From positions 1,047,087 through 1,111,086 of the forward strand of contig NZ_ATXC01000001.1 in NCBI RefSeq assembly GCF_000421485.1: a stretch of DNA of 64,000 bases, given 5' to 3'. Below the pieces are notes generated by a model. That model did no database searches, was not told where the DNA came from, and saw only the letters and a list, made by a program, of their open reading frames with translations. The position numbers were made by a program, and so were the translations under genes. Within the stretch, counting starts at the first letter, position 1. Each line of letters begins with the position of its first letter. The DNA is from Desulfurobacterium sp. TC5-1 (lineage in GTDB: Bacteria > Aquificota > Aquificia > Desulfurobacteriales > Desulfurobacteriaceae). Shown here one piece after another: positions 1 to 9,527 of this stretch.

Positions 1-599
1 CTGATCTTGTGATGGCAGGTCTTGGTTCTCTTCCGGCAGGTGGTGCGGAGGTTTTTAAGGAAACACTGCGAAAGAAGTTGTGTCCCGAAAAGCTTTCCTC
101 TTCCCGTTACATAGAGATTCATAAAACTGCCCATAGGTTTGGATTAAAGAGTAACGCTTCCATACTTTACGGTCACGTTGAAACGGTGGAAGATAGGGTT
201 GACCACCTTATTAGACTGAGAGAAGCCCAGGATGAAACGGGCGGATTTCAGGCTTTTCTATCGTTTGCGTACCATCCTGACAATACGCAGCTTGGTGGAA
301 AGCCCACTACAGGTTTTGATGATTTAAAGATGCTTGCCGTTGCACGGCTTATGCTTGATAACTTTCCCCACATAAGAGCCTTCTGGATAATGTTAGGAGA
401 AAAGCTTGCCCAAACTTCTCTCTTTTTTGGTGTAGATGATCTTGATGGGACAGTTATAGAAGAAGAGATAACGCATTCAGCAGGGGCAAATACCGGAAGT
501 TACATGCCAAAAAGCAGGCTTATAAAACTTATTAAAGAAGCTGGCAGGATTCCCGTTGAGAGGGATACAGTTTATAATGTTGTCAATGTTTATCTGTGA
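1..599 (+). CDS. mqnE: Aminofutalosine synthase-like protein (5' end outside window)
   Basis: This is the C-terminal half of a radical-SAM aminofutalosine synthase, the enzyme that joins 3-[(1-carboxyvinyl)oxy]benzoate to SAM in the futalosine route to menaquinone. The reading frame is open to the window edge, so the [4Fe-4S] CxxxCxxC segment lies upstream and is not visible. The visible part aligns end to end with the next gene, sharing IHKTAHR, DETGGFQAF, RLMLDNF, WIMLGEK and DDLDGT blocks typical of MqnE; MqnC has different residues here. It ends 9 bases before the next gene, so the two are probably co-transcribed tandem paralogues. The family is certain; whether this copy keeps the same reaction is not. 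Confidence 0.85.
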   Translation, partial: DLVMAGLGSLPAGGAEVFKETLRKKLCPEKLSSSRYIEIHKTAHRFGLKSNASILYGHVETVEDRVDHLIRLREAQDETGGFQAFLSFAYHPDNTQLGGKPTTGFDDLKMLAVARLMLDNFPHIRAFWIMLGEKLAQTSLFFGVDDLDGTVIEEEITHSAGANTGSYMPKSRLIKLIKEAGRIPVERDTVYNVVNVYL

Positions 600-608
600 G
601 GTCTAAAG

Positions 609-1709
609 ATGGAAGCATTTTCTTTCATAAAGGATAAAAATCTCTATTCAATTGCTGAAAAGGTTTTTTCTGGAGAAAGGCTCTCTTTTGCAGATGGTTT
701 AAAGCTTTTTGAAAGTAACGATTTAAACGCAATTGGCATCCTCGCATCTTACGCAAATGAGAAAAAAAATGGGGATAAGGTCTATTTTAACGTTAATGTT
801 CACATAACACCGACAAACATCTGTGTTGGAACGTGTAAGTTCTGTGCCTTTCGTAAGAATAAAGGTGATGAAAATGCTTACGAGCTTTCGATAGATAGAA
901 TTCTTGAAAAGATGAGAAACATGAATCTATCCGGTGTTACTGAAGTTCATATTGTTGGCGGGCTTCATCCTGAATGGGGATTTGACTATTACCTTGAAAT
1001 GGTTAAAAGGATTAAAGAGGAATTTCCTGAAATTCAGATAAAGGCTTTCACTGCTGAAGAAATTAAGCATATAGCAGGGAAAGGTGGAAAAAGTATAGAA
1101 GATACACTTATATCTTTGAAAGAAGCAGGACTTTCATCGATGCCAGGAGGAGGCGGAGAAATATTTGACGAAGAGATAAGACAGAAATTGTGTCCTGATA
1201 AGATTTCTGGTGAGGAGTATTTAAACATACATAAAACTGCTCATAGATTAGGTATAAAGACCAATGCAACGATGCTTTTTGGTCATGTTGAGACCTATGC
1301 CCACAGGGTTGACCACCTTATCAAACTGAGGGAAGCTCAGGATGAAACGGGCGGATTTCAGGCGTTTATTCCTCTGGCTTTCCATCCTGTGAATACAGAG
1401 ATAGAGGGGGCAGATTACACTACAGGTGTTGATGAGATAAAAACGCTTGCCATATCAAGGCTTATGCTGGACAATTTTCTCCACATAAAGGCTTACTGGA
1501 TAATGCTTGGCGAGAAAATATCTCAAATGTCACTCTTTTACGGTGTTGATGACCTTGACGGGACGGTTGTAGAGGAGGAGATAACGCAGGCTGCCGGTGC
1601 CAGAGCTGGTGAGTACATGCCAAAATCAAGATTGGTAAGGTTGATAAAAGAAGCGGGAAAAACGCCTGTGGAGAGAGATTCTCTATACAACGTTATAAAA
1701 GTATATTGA
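609..1709 (+). CDS. mqnE: Aminofutalosine synthase MqnE (radical SAM)
   Basis: This enzyme acts early in menaquinone synthesis by the futalosine pathway, forming aminofutalosine with a SAM-derived radical. The 366-residue length is normal for the family. The radical-SAM cluster motif CVGTCKFCAF sits near residue 75, followed by the EVHIVGGLHP and IKAFTAEEI blocks that separate MqnE from MqnC, and the C-terminal blocks shared with the partial gene upstream. The start ATG follows a GAGG element eight bases away. It is the second of two tandem mqnE-like genes and ends at a hairpin shared with convergent purD. Confidence 0.9.
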   Translation: MEAFSFIKDKNLYSIAEKVFSGERLSFADGLKLFESNDLNAIGILASYANEKKNGDKVYFNVNVHITPTNICVGTCKFCAFRKNKGDENAYELSIDRILEKMRNMNLSGVTEVHIVGGLHPEWGFDYYLEMVKRIKEEFPEIQIKAFTAEEIKHIAGKGGKSIEDTLISLKEAGLSSMPGGGGEIFDEEIRQKLCPDKISGEEYLNIHKTAHRLGIKTNATMLFGHVETYAHRVDHLIKLREAQDETGGFQAFIPLAFHPVNTEIEGADYTTGVDEIKTLAISRLMLDNFLHIKAYWIMLGEKISQMSLFYGVDDLDGTVVEEEITQAAGARAGEYMPKSRLVRLIKEAGKTPVERDSLYNVIKVY

Positions 1710-1735
1710 GAGGCAGGTCGAACCTACCTCTCTTT
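1709..1735. terminator. Hairpin between convergent mqnE and purD
   Basis: The arms AGAGG-C-AGGT and ACCT-A-CCTCT pair around a CGA loop with one internal mismatch, and TTT follows on the plus strand. The hairpin overlaps the mqnE stop and the purD stop, so it probably ends transcription in both directions. Confidence 0.6.
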
Positions 1736-2998
1736 AAGAGCTTTTGCGCCTATATCTTTTCTATAGTGCATTCCTTCAAAGTGTATTCTGTTTACTGCTG
1801 CGTAAACGTTGTCCATGGCTTCCCTGATGTCTTTCCCCATAGCTGTGACGTTTAGAACTCTTCCTCCGTTTGTTACCAATTTTCCGTCTTTTATAGCTGT
1901 TCCTGCGTGGAATACAACAACGTCGTCAATCTTTTCTGCCTCTTCTATGCCTGTTATCTCTTTACCTTTTTCGTATTTTCCGGGATATCCTCTGGAAGCA
2001 AGAACAACACATATGGCGGTTCTTTCGTCCCACTCGATCTCCTCTATCAAGTTACCTTCGATTGTTCTTTCACACAGTTCAATCAGATCTGTTTTCATTC
2101 TTCTCAAGATAACCTGTGCTTCAGGATCGCCAAATCGGACGTTAAATTCGAGAACCTGAATGCCTTTGTTCTCTGTAACCATTATTCCTGCATAGAGTAT
2201 TCCTTTAAATGGTGTTCCCCTTGCTGCCATTCCTTTTAGCATAGGTTCTATTACTTTCCTTTTCACTTCCTCTTCAAGTTCTGGTGATAGAACAGGCGCC
2301 GGAGAGTATGCCCCCATTCCGCCAGTGTTTGGTCCTTTGTCGCCGTCAAAGACTGCTTTATGGTCCTGTGCAGGGGCAAGGGGTATGTAGCGTTCTCCGT
2401 CGCTTATTACAAGGTATGAAGCCTCTTCACCTTTGAGGCACTCTTCTACAACAACTCTGTTGCCTGCGTCTCCAAACACTTTGTCCACCATTATCCTATC
2501 TATGGCTTCAAGTGCCTCTTCGATAGTTTGGGCAACGACTACACCTTTACCGGCTGCAAGCCCATCAGCCTTTACCACGATAGGAGCGCCTTTTTCTTTT
2601 ATGTAGGATTTTGCTTCTTCTGGATTATCAAAGATTTTAAATTCTGCAGTTGGAACGCCGAACGCCTTCATCATCTCTTTTGAGAAGGCTTTGCTCCCTT
2701 CGAGTCTTGCCGCCTCTTTTGAAGGACCAAATATCTTTAATCCTCTTGATTCAAATTCATCAACGATGCCGGCAACTAAAGGAGCTTCCGGGCCAACGAC
2801 AGTAAGGTCTATCTTCTCTTTTTCAGCAAAATCAGCAATGGCTTTAATGTCAGCAGGGTCTATCTTTATGCATTTGGCTATCTGTGCTATTCCAGGGTTT
2901 CCAGGGATTGCGAAAATCTCTTTAACACGGTCGCTTTTTGATATCTTCCAGGTAAGAGCGTGCTCTCTACCACCGGAACCTACTACAAGAACCTTCAT
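1724..2998 (-). CDS. purD: Phosphoribosylamine-glycine ligase
   Basis: PurD catalyses the ATP-dependent ligation of glycine to phosphoribosylamine, the second step of purine synthesis. The 424-residue protein has the family N-terminus VLVVGSGGREHAL and a downstream ATP-grasp domain with KADGLAAGKGV (about residue 145), GPNTGGMGAYSP (about 225) and LEFNVRFGDPE (about 285). Its length matches single-domain bacterial PurD. The start ATG is preceded by GGAGAGG. The gene is alone on its strand, divergent from hisG, with a TATAAT-like element at 3029-3034 on its upstream side. Confidence 0.96.
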   Translation of the reverse strand: MKVLVVGSGGREHALTWKISKSDRVKEIFAIPGNPGIAQIAKCIKIDPADIKAIADFAEKEKIDLTVVGPEAPLVAGIVDEFESRGLKIFGPSKEAARLEGSKAFSKEMMKAFGVPTAEFKIFDNPEEAKSYIKEKGAPIVVKADGLAAGKGVVVAQTIEEALEAIDRIMVDKVFGDAGNRVVVEECLKGEEASYLVISDGERYIPLAPAQDHKAVFDGDKGPNTGGMGAYSPAPVLSPELEEEVKRKVIEPMLKGMAARGTPFKGILYAGIMVTENKGIQVLEFNVRFGDPEAQVILRRMKTDLIELCERTIEGNLIEEIEWDERTAICVVLASRGYPGKYEKGKEITGIEEAEKIDDVVVFHAGTAIKDGKLVTNGGRVLNVTAMGKDIREAMDNVYAAVNRIHFEGMHYRKDIGAKALKER

Positions 2999-3028
2999 TG
3001 CCTCTCCTTAACAATCTGGTTTAGGCAA

Positions 3029-3034
3029 ATTATA
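3029..3034 (-). promoter_or_regulatory. Candidate -10 element of purD
   Basis: A perfect TATAAT lies on the minus strand about 30 bases before the purD ATG. No convincing -35 hexamer is visible at 16-18 bases, so this is weak evidence. Confidence 0.3.
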
Positions 3035-3100
3035 GCAGGTTTTTAGACTCTCTGTTTGTGTTAAAATGAAAACGGATGCAACCTGTGATAAGAGGTATTG

Positions 3101-3736
3101 ATGAAAAGAGAAAAGCTGACGTTTGCCCTACCAAAAGGAAGATTGTTGAAAGATGCTGTTAAGTTACTTTCAGAAGTTGGTATTGACGCTTCGTCAACCC
3201 TTGAGAAGACACGTAAACTTATCTTTGAAAGTGACGAATTCAAGTTTATCCTGGTTAAGCCCATGGATGTTCCAACCTACGTCTATTACGGAGCGGCAGA
3301 TCTTGGTATAGCGGGTAAGGACGTTATAGATGAGAAAGGGCTGGAAGTGTATGAGCCTCTTGATTTAAAGTTTGGTTTTTGTCGTCTGTGTGTTGCGGAA
3401 CCTGTTGATATTGCGGAACCTTACGATATTGAGAAACTTTCTTTTATAAAGGTGGCTACAAAATTTCCAAGAATAACCGATAAATATTTCAGAAGCAGAG
3501 GTGTTCATCCAGAGATTATTGAGCTTTACGGTTCTGTTGAAATAGCACCGCTGCTTGGTTTGAGTGAGCGGATAGTTGACCTTGTTCAGACGGGAACAAC
3601 TTTAAAAGCCAATGGCCTCAGAGAAGTTGATACCATATTGATATCAACGGCAAGGCTCATAGTGAACAGAGCCAGTTTAAAGACAAAGTATGACAAGGTT
3701 AAACCGATTATCGATGCTATTAAAAGGTGTATTTAA
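3101..3736 (+). CDS. hisG: ATP phosphoribosyltransferase, short form
   Basis: HisG starts histidine synthesis by condensing ATP and PRPP. The 212-residue protein starts with LTFALPKGRLLKDA and carries the ADLGIAGKDV block (about residue 67) and a PRPP-binding segment, LVQTGTTLKANGL, near residue 165. It lacks the C-terminal regulatory domain of the long form, so by family knowledge it should work as a hetero-octamer with HisZ, which is not in this window. The ATG at 3101 follows AGAGG by five bases and is preferred to TTG at 3098. The gene stands directly before the glycosyltransferase run. Confidence 0.94.
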   Translation: MKREKLTFALPKGRLLKDAVKLLSEVGIDASSTLEKTRKLIFESDEFKFILVKPMDVPTYVYYGAADLGIAGKDVIDEKGLEVYEPLDLKFGFCRLCVAEPVDIAEPYDIEKLSFIKVATKFPRITDKYFRSRGVHPEIIELYGSVEIAPLLGLSERIVDLVQTGTTLKANGLREVDTILISTARLIVNRASLKTKYDKVKPIIDAIKRCI

Positions 3737-3744
3737 ACGGGGGA

Positions 3745-4536
3745 ATGGTGGATTACACGGTTATTGGAAATTCGCCTGTTAACTATCTTTACATTCCTGA
3801 ACGTTTGCGGGAAGTGGAAAATAAGAAATATCATCAAGAAGATACCTTTAAAGTCCTGCCTAATACAACGTTTTACATTGTTTCAAATTATCTTAAAAAG
3901 AATTCTGTTGTTCTCGATGTTGGGTGTTCTTCAGGATATTTTGGTAAGTTCCTCATAGACACTTTAGGTGCAAAGGTTTATGGGGTTGATATTGATGAGA
4001 AAGGCTTATCCATTGCAAAGGAAAGAGGTTACTCCGATGTTTACAAAATAGATTTGGATAATGATATTGAGACTTTTGGGTTCGTATTGGATGATGTTAA
4101 GCCAGATTACATATTGTGTCTTGATGTTGTTGAACATTTAAAAACCGCAAGCTTTTTCATGAAAAAGCTACTAAGATTCTTGAAGAAAAATGATTCAGAG
4201 TTAATTGTGAGTATTCCGAATATTGGTCATATAGATATCATTTACAATCTGCTTATGGGAAGGTTTAACTATTCTTTACTGGGAATTCTTGATAATACAC
4301 ATTTAAGATTTTTCACGAGAAGCTCATTTAAAGAATGGATAAAATTGATAGCAGAGGATGTCGGCTTGGAGTTAGACGTTTGTTTGATCGGAAAGACAGA
4401 AGCTCCATTTTGCTTAAACGAAAAGGAAAAAAATTTTAATAAAGACATATCGAGACTGCAACATATGGCAAAAAGAGTTAATAACGATGACCTTTTTACG
4501 GTTCAATTTGTTTTTTCCATAAAAAAGAGGGTGTAA
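3745..4536 (+). CDS. SAM-dependent methyltransferase, class I
   Basis: A Rossmann-fold methyltransferase of about 263 residues. Motif I, VVLDVGCSSGYFGKFL, lies near residue 55, the acidic ribose-binding GVDID near 80, and the LCLDVVEHL motif near 125. These match the methyltransf_11/23 type common in polysaccharide and glycan modification loci. The substrate is unknown. The gene follows hisG by eight bases and precedes the triple-domain glycosyltransferase, so it may methylate a sugar on the flagellin glycan (inference). The start is uncertain: ATG 3745 sits next to a G-run, and GTG 3727 or GTG 3748 are alternatives. Confidence 0.78.
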   Translation: MVDYTVIGNSPVNYLYIPERLREVENKKYHQEDTFKVLPNTTFYIVSNYLKKNSVVLDVGCSSGYFGKFLIDTLGAKVYGVDIDEKGLSIAKERGYSDVYKIDLDNDIETFGFVLDDVKPDYILCLDVVEHLKTASFFMKKLLRFLKKNDSELIVSIPNIGHIDIIYNLLMGRFNYSLLGILDNTHLRFFTRSSFKEWIKLIAEDVGLELDVCLIGKTEAPFCLNEKEKNFNKDISRLQHMAKRVNNDDLFTVQFVFSIKKRV

Positions 4537-4548
4537 TATGGGGAACGC

Positions 4549-7458
4549 ATGGCTAAAATCAGTGTTGTAATTCCTACATATAACAGACCTGAGTTTTTAA
4601 AGCAGGCAATAGAAAGTGTAGTTAATCAAAGTCGAAAACCAGATGAGCTTATAATTTTAGACGATAACCCGGAAACTGTTAAAAACGAAAAGGTTGTTTT
4701 GCCGTTTGTTGAGAAATTTTCCTTTATTAACTATGTGAAAAATAAAAAAAATCTTGGTGTTGTAAATAATTATAAAAAAGCTTTTGAGATTGCTTCAGGT
4801 GATTATGTTAAGTTGCTATCTGACGATGATATTCTTCATCCTGATGCACTGCTTCTGATGGAAAAGGTGCTTGACGAGAATCCCGATTGCACAGTTGCGG
4901 CTTCTTCAAGGATTATGGTGGATGAATCACTTCGTTTTAAGCAGCTCCTTTCTCTTCAAAAGTCTGGAAAGTTAGATGGGAAAACTCTTATAGTTGATTC
5001 ACTAAAGCGGGGAGAAAATATCGTCGGCGAATTTTCTGCCTTATTTTTCAGGAAAGCTCTTGTGGATATAGACTTTTTTAGATTTAAAGAACTTAACATA
5101 AGGGCCAATGCCGATTGGTATTTATGGATGTATCTTGCTTCAAAAGGTAGCGTTTATTATTTTGATAAACCCCTTGTTCTTTTTAGATATACTGAGAAAA
5201 ATGACCAGAGCAAAATAGATGTATTTATTTCTGGTGTAAAAGAAAAGCTACAATTTTTGACAAATGAAGATTTTCATAGCCACTTGGGAATAAATTTTCC
5301 CCTTTCCTGTCAGGTAAAAGCTTTTGCCAGAATGTCTAAGGACTTTAAAAAAATTTCAGACATGGTAGTGAAAAATGCTCTGTATGCTAAAAAATTTGAT
5401 AGTGAATGGAAAGATATAAAAAATAGATTTTTTTTCTGGCTTAATAAGATAGAAAAAAAGATACTTCAAAAACGTTCTTCAGTTTCTGTAATTATCGTTA
5501 CTTATAATTCTGAAAAATACATTTATAACTGTCTTAAATCGCTCCTGAATACTTTAAATGCAGAAGATGAAATTGTTGTTGTAGATAACAATTCAGAAGA
5601 CAAAACAGTAGAAATAGTAAACAGTATCGCTAAAGAATCTCCGATTTCCATTAAACTTGTATCTTTTCAGGAAAACCTGGGTTATTCAAGAGCAGTTAAT
5701 GAGGGGATCAAACTATCAAGCAGGGATTTCCTTGTGTTTTTGAATCCTGATACCCTTGTAACAAAAGGTATGTTTGAAAATTTACTTTCTGCTCTGGAAA
5801 AGGAAAATGTAGGTGCAGCGGGACCGCTCAGTGTAAATGTTACATACACCCAGCATTTTTCAAGGTATTTACCAGTTCTGGACTACCTAATGTCAGGTAA
5901 AGAAATTCTTGATTACAGGGAAGCTATTGCAGCATTTTTAAGTAATTATTTCGAGGGTACTTTAATTGACACTAAACTTCTGATAGGTTTATGTCTTGCT
6001 GTCAGGAGAGATGTTGTTGAAAAAATCGGTGGTCTTGATGAAAATTTATTCTTGGGAATGGATGACTTTGAATTTTCCTGGCGCCTGAGAGAAAATGGAT
6101 ATAAGTTGAAAATTGTTCCTTCAGCATTTGTCTATCATTTCGGGCATGCATCGTTTAGAACTATACCTGAGAAAAAGGCCAGCAAATATCAGGAAGATGC
6201 CGTTAAAAATTTATGGGAAAAATTGATTGTCCACTATGGTTTTGGAAACGTTCCGTGTATAGATGAATTGTGGAACATAAATAGAGCTGTCTTCCCTGTA
6301 AATTTTCCTCAGAGGAAATATAACTTCATGTTTAACTTTTCCCGTAAAGAAAAAGGAGAAAATTGGTTTAAGAGAAAAGGCCGTTTTTTAATTAAAAATC
6401 CGGAAGTTGCAATTGTTACGGTTTCTTACTTTTCTTCGGAGGATATGGTTCCTCTCTTTGCTTCTGTTAAGAAATCTTCTTACCCTGTAAAGCTTATCGT
6501 TGTTGACAATTCAGAAAATGATGCTGAGTTTGAAAGGCTTGTTAAAACAGCCGTTTCTGTTTTTGGCAAAGAACAGGTCAGACAGTGTTTGCCCGGGAAA
6601 AATGCAGAAGGGCAGGTTGTTGTTATAAAAAACAGCAATACTGGTTTTGCAGGTGGGGTGAATTTAGGTGTAAAGTCTGCTATGGATAGAAATATTCCAT
6701 TTATCTGGATTTTAAATCCGGATACGGTCATAGCACCTAATGCGGTGTTTGAACTTTTGAAAGCTTCTATATATACCGGTGTTCCGGTTGTTACATGTGA
6801 AATCAGGGATATGGAGAACCCTTCAAGAGTGCAGTATAATGGTTATATTGTTAATTTAGGTGGCGTAAAAGATAGAGCTTATTATGTGAAAAAGGTTAGA
6901 TATTTAAGCGGTTCAAACATTTTCTGTAAAAGTGAAGTCTTTGAAAAGGTTGGATTTTTGAAAGAGCATTATTTCCTTTATTTTGAGGATAATGACTTTT
7001 TTGAAAGGCTTCTTCAAGCCGGGATTCATCCCATTTACATACCTTATACATTTATACTCCATAAAGGTGGTACTTCAACAGGGAGATTCCTCGAGAGTCC
7101 TGTTTCCATGTATTACTTTGTAAGAAGCATGCTTTATTTCTATAAAGAATTAAACAGGGCGTTCCCGTTTTCAAATATTTTAAGTTTGTATAAGTCATAC
7201 TCTTATGATAAGCAGCTGTTGCGAAGTATTATAGAGGCAGTTTATGATTTCAGTAAGAACATTACGGGCAAGAAAGAGTTTTCATTTCTTAACCCTTCAG
7301 TGAAATCCAAGAGTGTTCATACGGATGAATTTTTGAAGATTTCTATAAATTTTACAATAGATTACCTGAGAAATTTTTTAATTTTGAAACCGAGAAAAAG
7401 TGTAAAGTTTATAGAGTTTTTATCTCTTGTTGAAAAGAAGGAGCTGCTTTATGGTTGA
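4549..7458 (+). CDS. Triple-domain family 2 glycosyltransferase
   Basis: A 969-residue protein that seems to contain three GT-A (GT2) domains in series. Domain 1 starts at ISVVIPTYNRPEFL (residue 4) with a LSDDD metal motif near 90. Domain 2 starts at VSVIIVTYNSEKYI (about 314), with NPDTL near 400 and DDFEFSWRLRENG near 505. Domain 3 starts at VAIVTVSYFSSED (about 622), with NPDTVI near 725 and DNDFFERLLQAG near 815. Domains 2 and 3 look like rhamnosyltransferase-type enzymes. No membrane segment is obvious, so it should be cytoplasmic. It probably builds an oligosaccharide in several steps. Co-orientation with flagellin suggests flagellar glycosylation (inference). The region is clearly A/T-rich. 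Confidence 0.85.
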   Translation: MAKISVVIPTYNRPEFLKQAIESVVNQSRKPDELIILDDNPETVKNEKVVLPFVEKFSFINYVKNKKNLGVVNNYKKAFEIASGDYVKLLSDDDILHPDALLLMEKVLDENPDCTVAASSRIMVDESLRFKQLLSLQKSGKLDGKTLIVDSLKRGENIVGEFSALFFRKALVDIDFFRFKELNIRANADWYLWMYLASKGSVYYFDKPLVLFRYTEKNDQSKIDVFISGVKEKLQFLTNEDFHSHLGINFPLSCQVKAFARMSKDFKKISDMVVKNALYAKKFDSEWKDIKNRFFFWLNKIEKKILQKRSSVSVIIVTYNSEKYIYNCLKSLLNTLNAEDEIVVVDNNSEDKTVEIVNSIAKESPISIKLVSFQENLGYSRAVNEGIKLSSRDFLVFLNPDTLVTKGMFENLLSALEKENVGAAGPLSVNVTYTQHFSRYLPVLDYLMSGKEILDYREAIAAFLSNYFEGTLIDTKLLIGLCLAVRRDVVEKIGGLDENLFLGMDDFEFSWRLRENGYKLKIVPSAFVYHFGHASFRTIPEKKASKYQEDAVKNLWEKLIVHYGFGNVPCIDELWNINRAVFPVNFPQRKYNFMFNFSRKEKGENWFKRKGRFLIKNPEVAIVTVSYFSSEDMVPLFASVKKSSYPVKLIVVDNSENDAEFERLVKTAVSVFGKEQVRQCLPGKNAEGQVVVIKNSNTGFAGGVNLGVKSAMDRNIPFIWILNPDTVIAPNAVFELLKASIYTGVPVVTCEIRDMENPSRVQYNGYIVNLGGVKDRAYYVKKVRYLSGSNIFCKSEVFEKVGFLKEHYFLYFEDNDFFERLLQAGIHPIYIPYTFILHKGGTSTGRFLESPVSMYYFVRSMLYFYKELNRAFPFSNILSLYKSYSYDKQLLRSIIEAVYDFSKNITGKKEFSFLNPSVKSKSVHTDEFLKISINFTIDYLRNFLILKPRKSVKFIEFLSLVEKKELLYG

Positions 7459-8302
7459 GCTTGATGAAAAAACCATAAAGATTGCTGATAAGATTAAAGG
7501 TAAAAAGTTTTTCAGAAAAATCCTGCAAAAGATATCCCGAAAGAGGTTAATTTTTACCGTTACAACAGGCAGGAGTGGTACGGCTTATCTTTCAAATCTT
7601 TTAGCTTCTTTTGATACAGTGGCTTCTTTCCATGAACCTGATCCAAATTTCGCTATAGTTATGAGAGATGTTCAGAAGTTTCCGCATTTAGCCATTCGCT
7701 TTCTTTTCGAAAAGAAGTTACCTGTTATTGCTTCTATTGATAAACCTATATATTGTGAAACAAGTCACCTTTTCTGTAAAGGATTCTTCTTTCCTCTACT
7801 TGAACTGGGCGTGCTTCCTGAGATTATAGTTTTGAAGAGGAACAGAAGAGCTGTAGCAAAAAGCCTCTTTGAGCTTAATACCATCCCGGGAAGAACTTCT
7901 GTTGCTCTTATGTTCTATTTAAAACCTGATGATAGGGTTTATTTGCCAGTAAATAACTGGCAGAAACTTCATGATTATCAGCTGTGCTACTGGTATTGTC
8001 TTGAAATTGAGAAAAGAATGGAAATTTATTCTAAAGAAATAAAAAATAGAGGAGGCAGAGTTTATGAAGTTAATCTTGAAAATCTGTTAGATATAAAAGA
8101 TGTTGTTAAATTTTTCGAGAGTCTAAATCTTACAATTTCGGAAAAAAGCCTGGCGAGTCTTAAATCCAGAGTGGGTACTCCTGTCAATACCAAAAAGAAC
8201 ATTAAGATTAGAAGTCTGTGGCAGGAATTAAATGAACAGGCTGTTTTAGAGATGGAAAAAGAAATAGAAGAAATCGCATATCAGGGAGGAAGTTATGAAT
8301 AA
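7451..8302 (+). CDS. Sulfotransferase-like protein
   Basis: A protein of about 283 residues with the nucleotide-binding layout of PAPS sulfotransferases. An N-terminal strand-loop-helix, TTGRSGTAYLSNLL (near residue 39), matches the 5'-phosphosulfate loop, and IVLKRNRRAVAKSL (near 135) matches the 3'-phosphate motif with Arg and Ser. This suggests transfer of sulfate to a sugar or protein, perhaps the glycan made by its neighbours (inference). The ATG at 7451 has AAGGAG seven bases upstream and overlaps the preceding gene by eight bases, so translation is probably coupled. The family is divergent, so the activity is unproven. Confidence 0.65.
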   Translation: MVELDEKTIKIADKIKGKKFFRKILQKISRKRLIFTVTTGRSGTAYLSNLLASFDTVASFHEPDPNFAIVMRDVQKFPHLAIRFLFEKKLPVIASIDKPIYCETSHLFCKGFFFPLLELGVLPEIIVLKRNRRAVAKSLFELNTIPGRTSVALMFYLKPDDRVYLPVNNWQKLHDYQLCYWYCLEIEKRMEIYSKEIKNRGGRVYEVNLENLLDIKDVVKFFESLNLTISEKSLASLKSRVGTPVNTKKNIKIRSLWQELNEQAVLEMEKEIEEIAYQGGSYE

Positions 8303-9524
8303 ACAGGTCGATGTTCTTATTATTTCTTCGGATGTTGTAAATCAGGAGTTAATAGAATCTTTAAATGAGAACGGCGATTTTATTTCTGCTGTGTTCGTTT
8401 CTGGAAGTGAGAAAGAATTTTATTCTAATCTTGATTTAGATGTAAACTTTCTAAATCTTGATTCTTCTAATAAAGGCTTCTTAAGGAATAGGCTACTTGA
8501 AGCTTCTAAATCGCGTTATGTTTTGTATATTTCAGAAAGTACATCTCTTGATGATGATACGCTGGAAGAGCTGTTTTCAGCTTTTGAGGAAAGACCCGAT
8601 GCCAATATAATATATCCCAACGAAGTTATTTTCTGGAGGGATGAGGAAACTGTTCGTAACTTTGATGAATATGCCGGAAGAGAGCTGGAACTTCTTCAGT
8701 CTTTAGCAATAGAAAATATGCTACCGGAGTTTGGAGTAATTGTTGATGCTAATTTTTTAAAAGAAAAAGGCGGTTTTGATGAGAGATTCTGGGATTACGA
8801 GTTCTATGATTTCATTTATAAACACATAAAGGACATCAAGTTAAAGTGGGCTGAATTTGCATTTGTAAATTCTACATTGCAAAGCAGTTTCATAGATACT
8901 TCCTACAGGAGCCTTGCAGTAAGGGAAGTGATTAATATTTATGACTGGAAGAAGGAAATATTTCCTTTACTTGGATGGGATAACAATGAAAATGTTGCCC
9001 TTGCAACGGCCAATACAATTATAGGAGATAGGATTGCTTCCTATATTGATTTTCTAAACGCTTCAGAATTTTACCGCCGTTCTCTCTTCTGCTTTCACAA
9101 TACAGTTTCTCTTGGAAAACTTTTTGATGTTTACCTTTTAATGGGAAGGTTTGATGATGCTTTTGCCCTTCTTGGTGAAGGTTTTTCAGATGATGAAAAA
9201 AATGAAAGGAAAGAACGGTTAGAAAATGTCAAGAAAATTATTTCAGGTCTCGAGGAGGCAGTTGAAAAAGGACAGTTGGAAGAAGTTATTGCTGTTATGA
9301 ATGAGGTTGCCAGCTATTATAAGGGTGCCCCTATACATAATATCATGGGGGTTATTGCTTACCTAAAGGGAAATTTTGAGGAAGCTTATAAATTTTTCTT
9401 TAAGACTGTGACAATGAATCCTCTTGAAAAGGATTATCTCATGAATCTTACTGATATGGCTAAAAAACTTGGAAAAGAGCAAGAGGTCATTGGCCTTATA
9501 GATAGACTTGTCAAGCAGGGGTGA
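8295..9524 (+). CDS. Degenerate GT2-like protein with C-terminal TPR region
   Basis: A 409-residue protein. The N-terminal 200 residues follow a GT-A pattern: VDVLIISSDVVNQELIESL at the start, RNRLLEASKSRYVLYISES in place of the usual DxD region, and KEKGGFDERFWDYEFYDF resembling the acceptor motif of GT2 enzymes. No clear DxD is seen, so it may be inactive or a binding subunit. The last 150 residues are helical with TPR-like repeats (IMGVIAYLKGNFEEAYKFFFKTV). It overlaps the previous gene by eight bases and is three bases from the next, so it belongs to the same transcription unit. Confidence 0.6.
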   Translation: MNKQVDVLIISSDVVNQELIESLNENGDFISAVFVSGSEKEFYSNLDLDVNFLNLDSSNKGFLRNRLLEASKSRYVLYISESTSLDDDTLEELFSAFEERPDANIIYPNEVIFWRDEETVRNFDEYAGRELELLQSLAIENMLPEFGVIVDANFLKEKGGFDERFWDYEFYDFIYKHIKDIKLKWAEFAFVNSTLQSSFIDTSYRSLAVREVINIYDWKKEIFPLLGWDNNENVALATANTIIGDRIASYIDFLNASEFYRRSLFCFHNTVSLGKLFDVYLLMGRFDDAFALLGEGFSDDEKNERKERLENVKKIISGLEEAVEKGQLEEVIAVMNEVASYYKGAPIHNIMGVIAYLKGNFEEAYKFFFKTVTMNPLEKDYLMNLTDMAKKLGKEQEVIGLIDRLVKQG

Positions 9525-9527
9525 TTA

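Noticed and set aside
1907-2239. Plus-strand open frame of 110 codons opposite purD
   Set aside because: It is antisense to intact purD, lacks a ribosome site and has no recognisable motif. Other opposite-strand frames within long genes were left out for the same reason.
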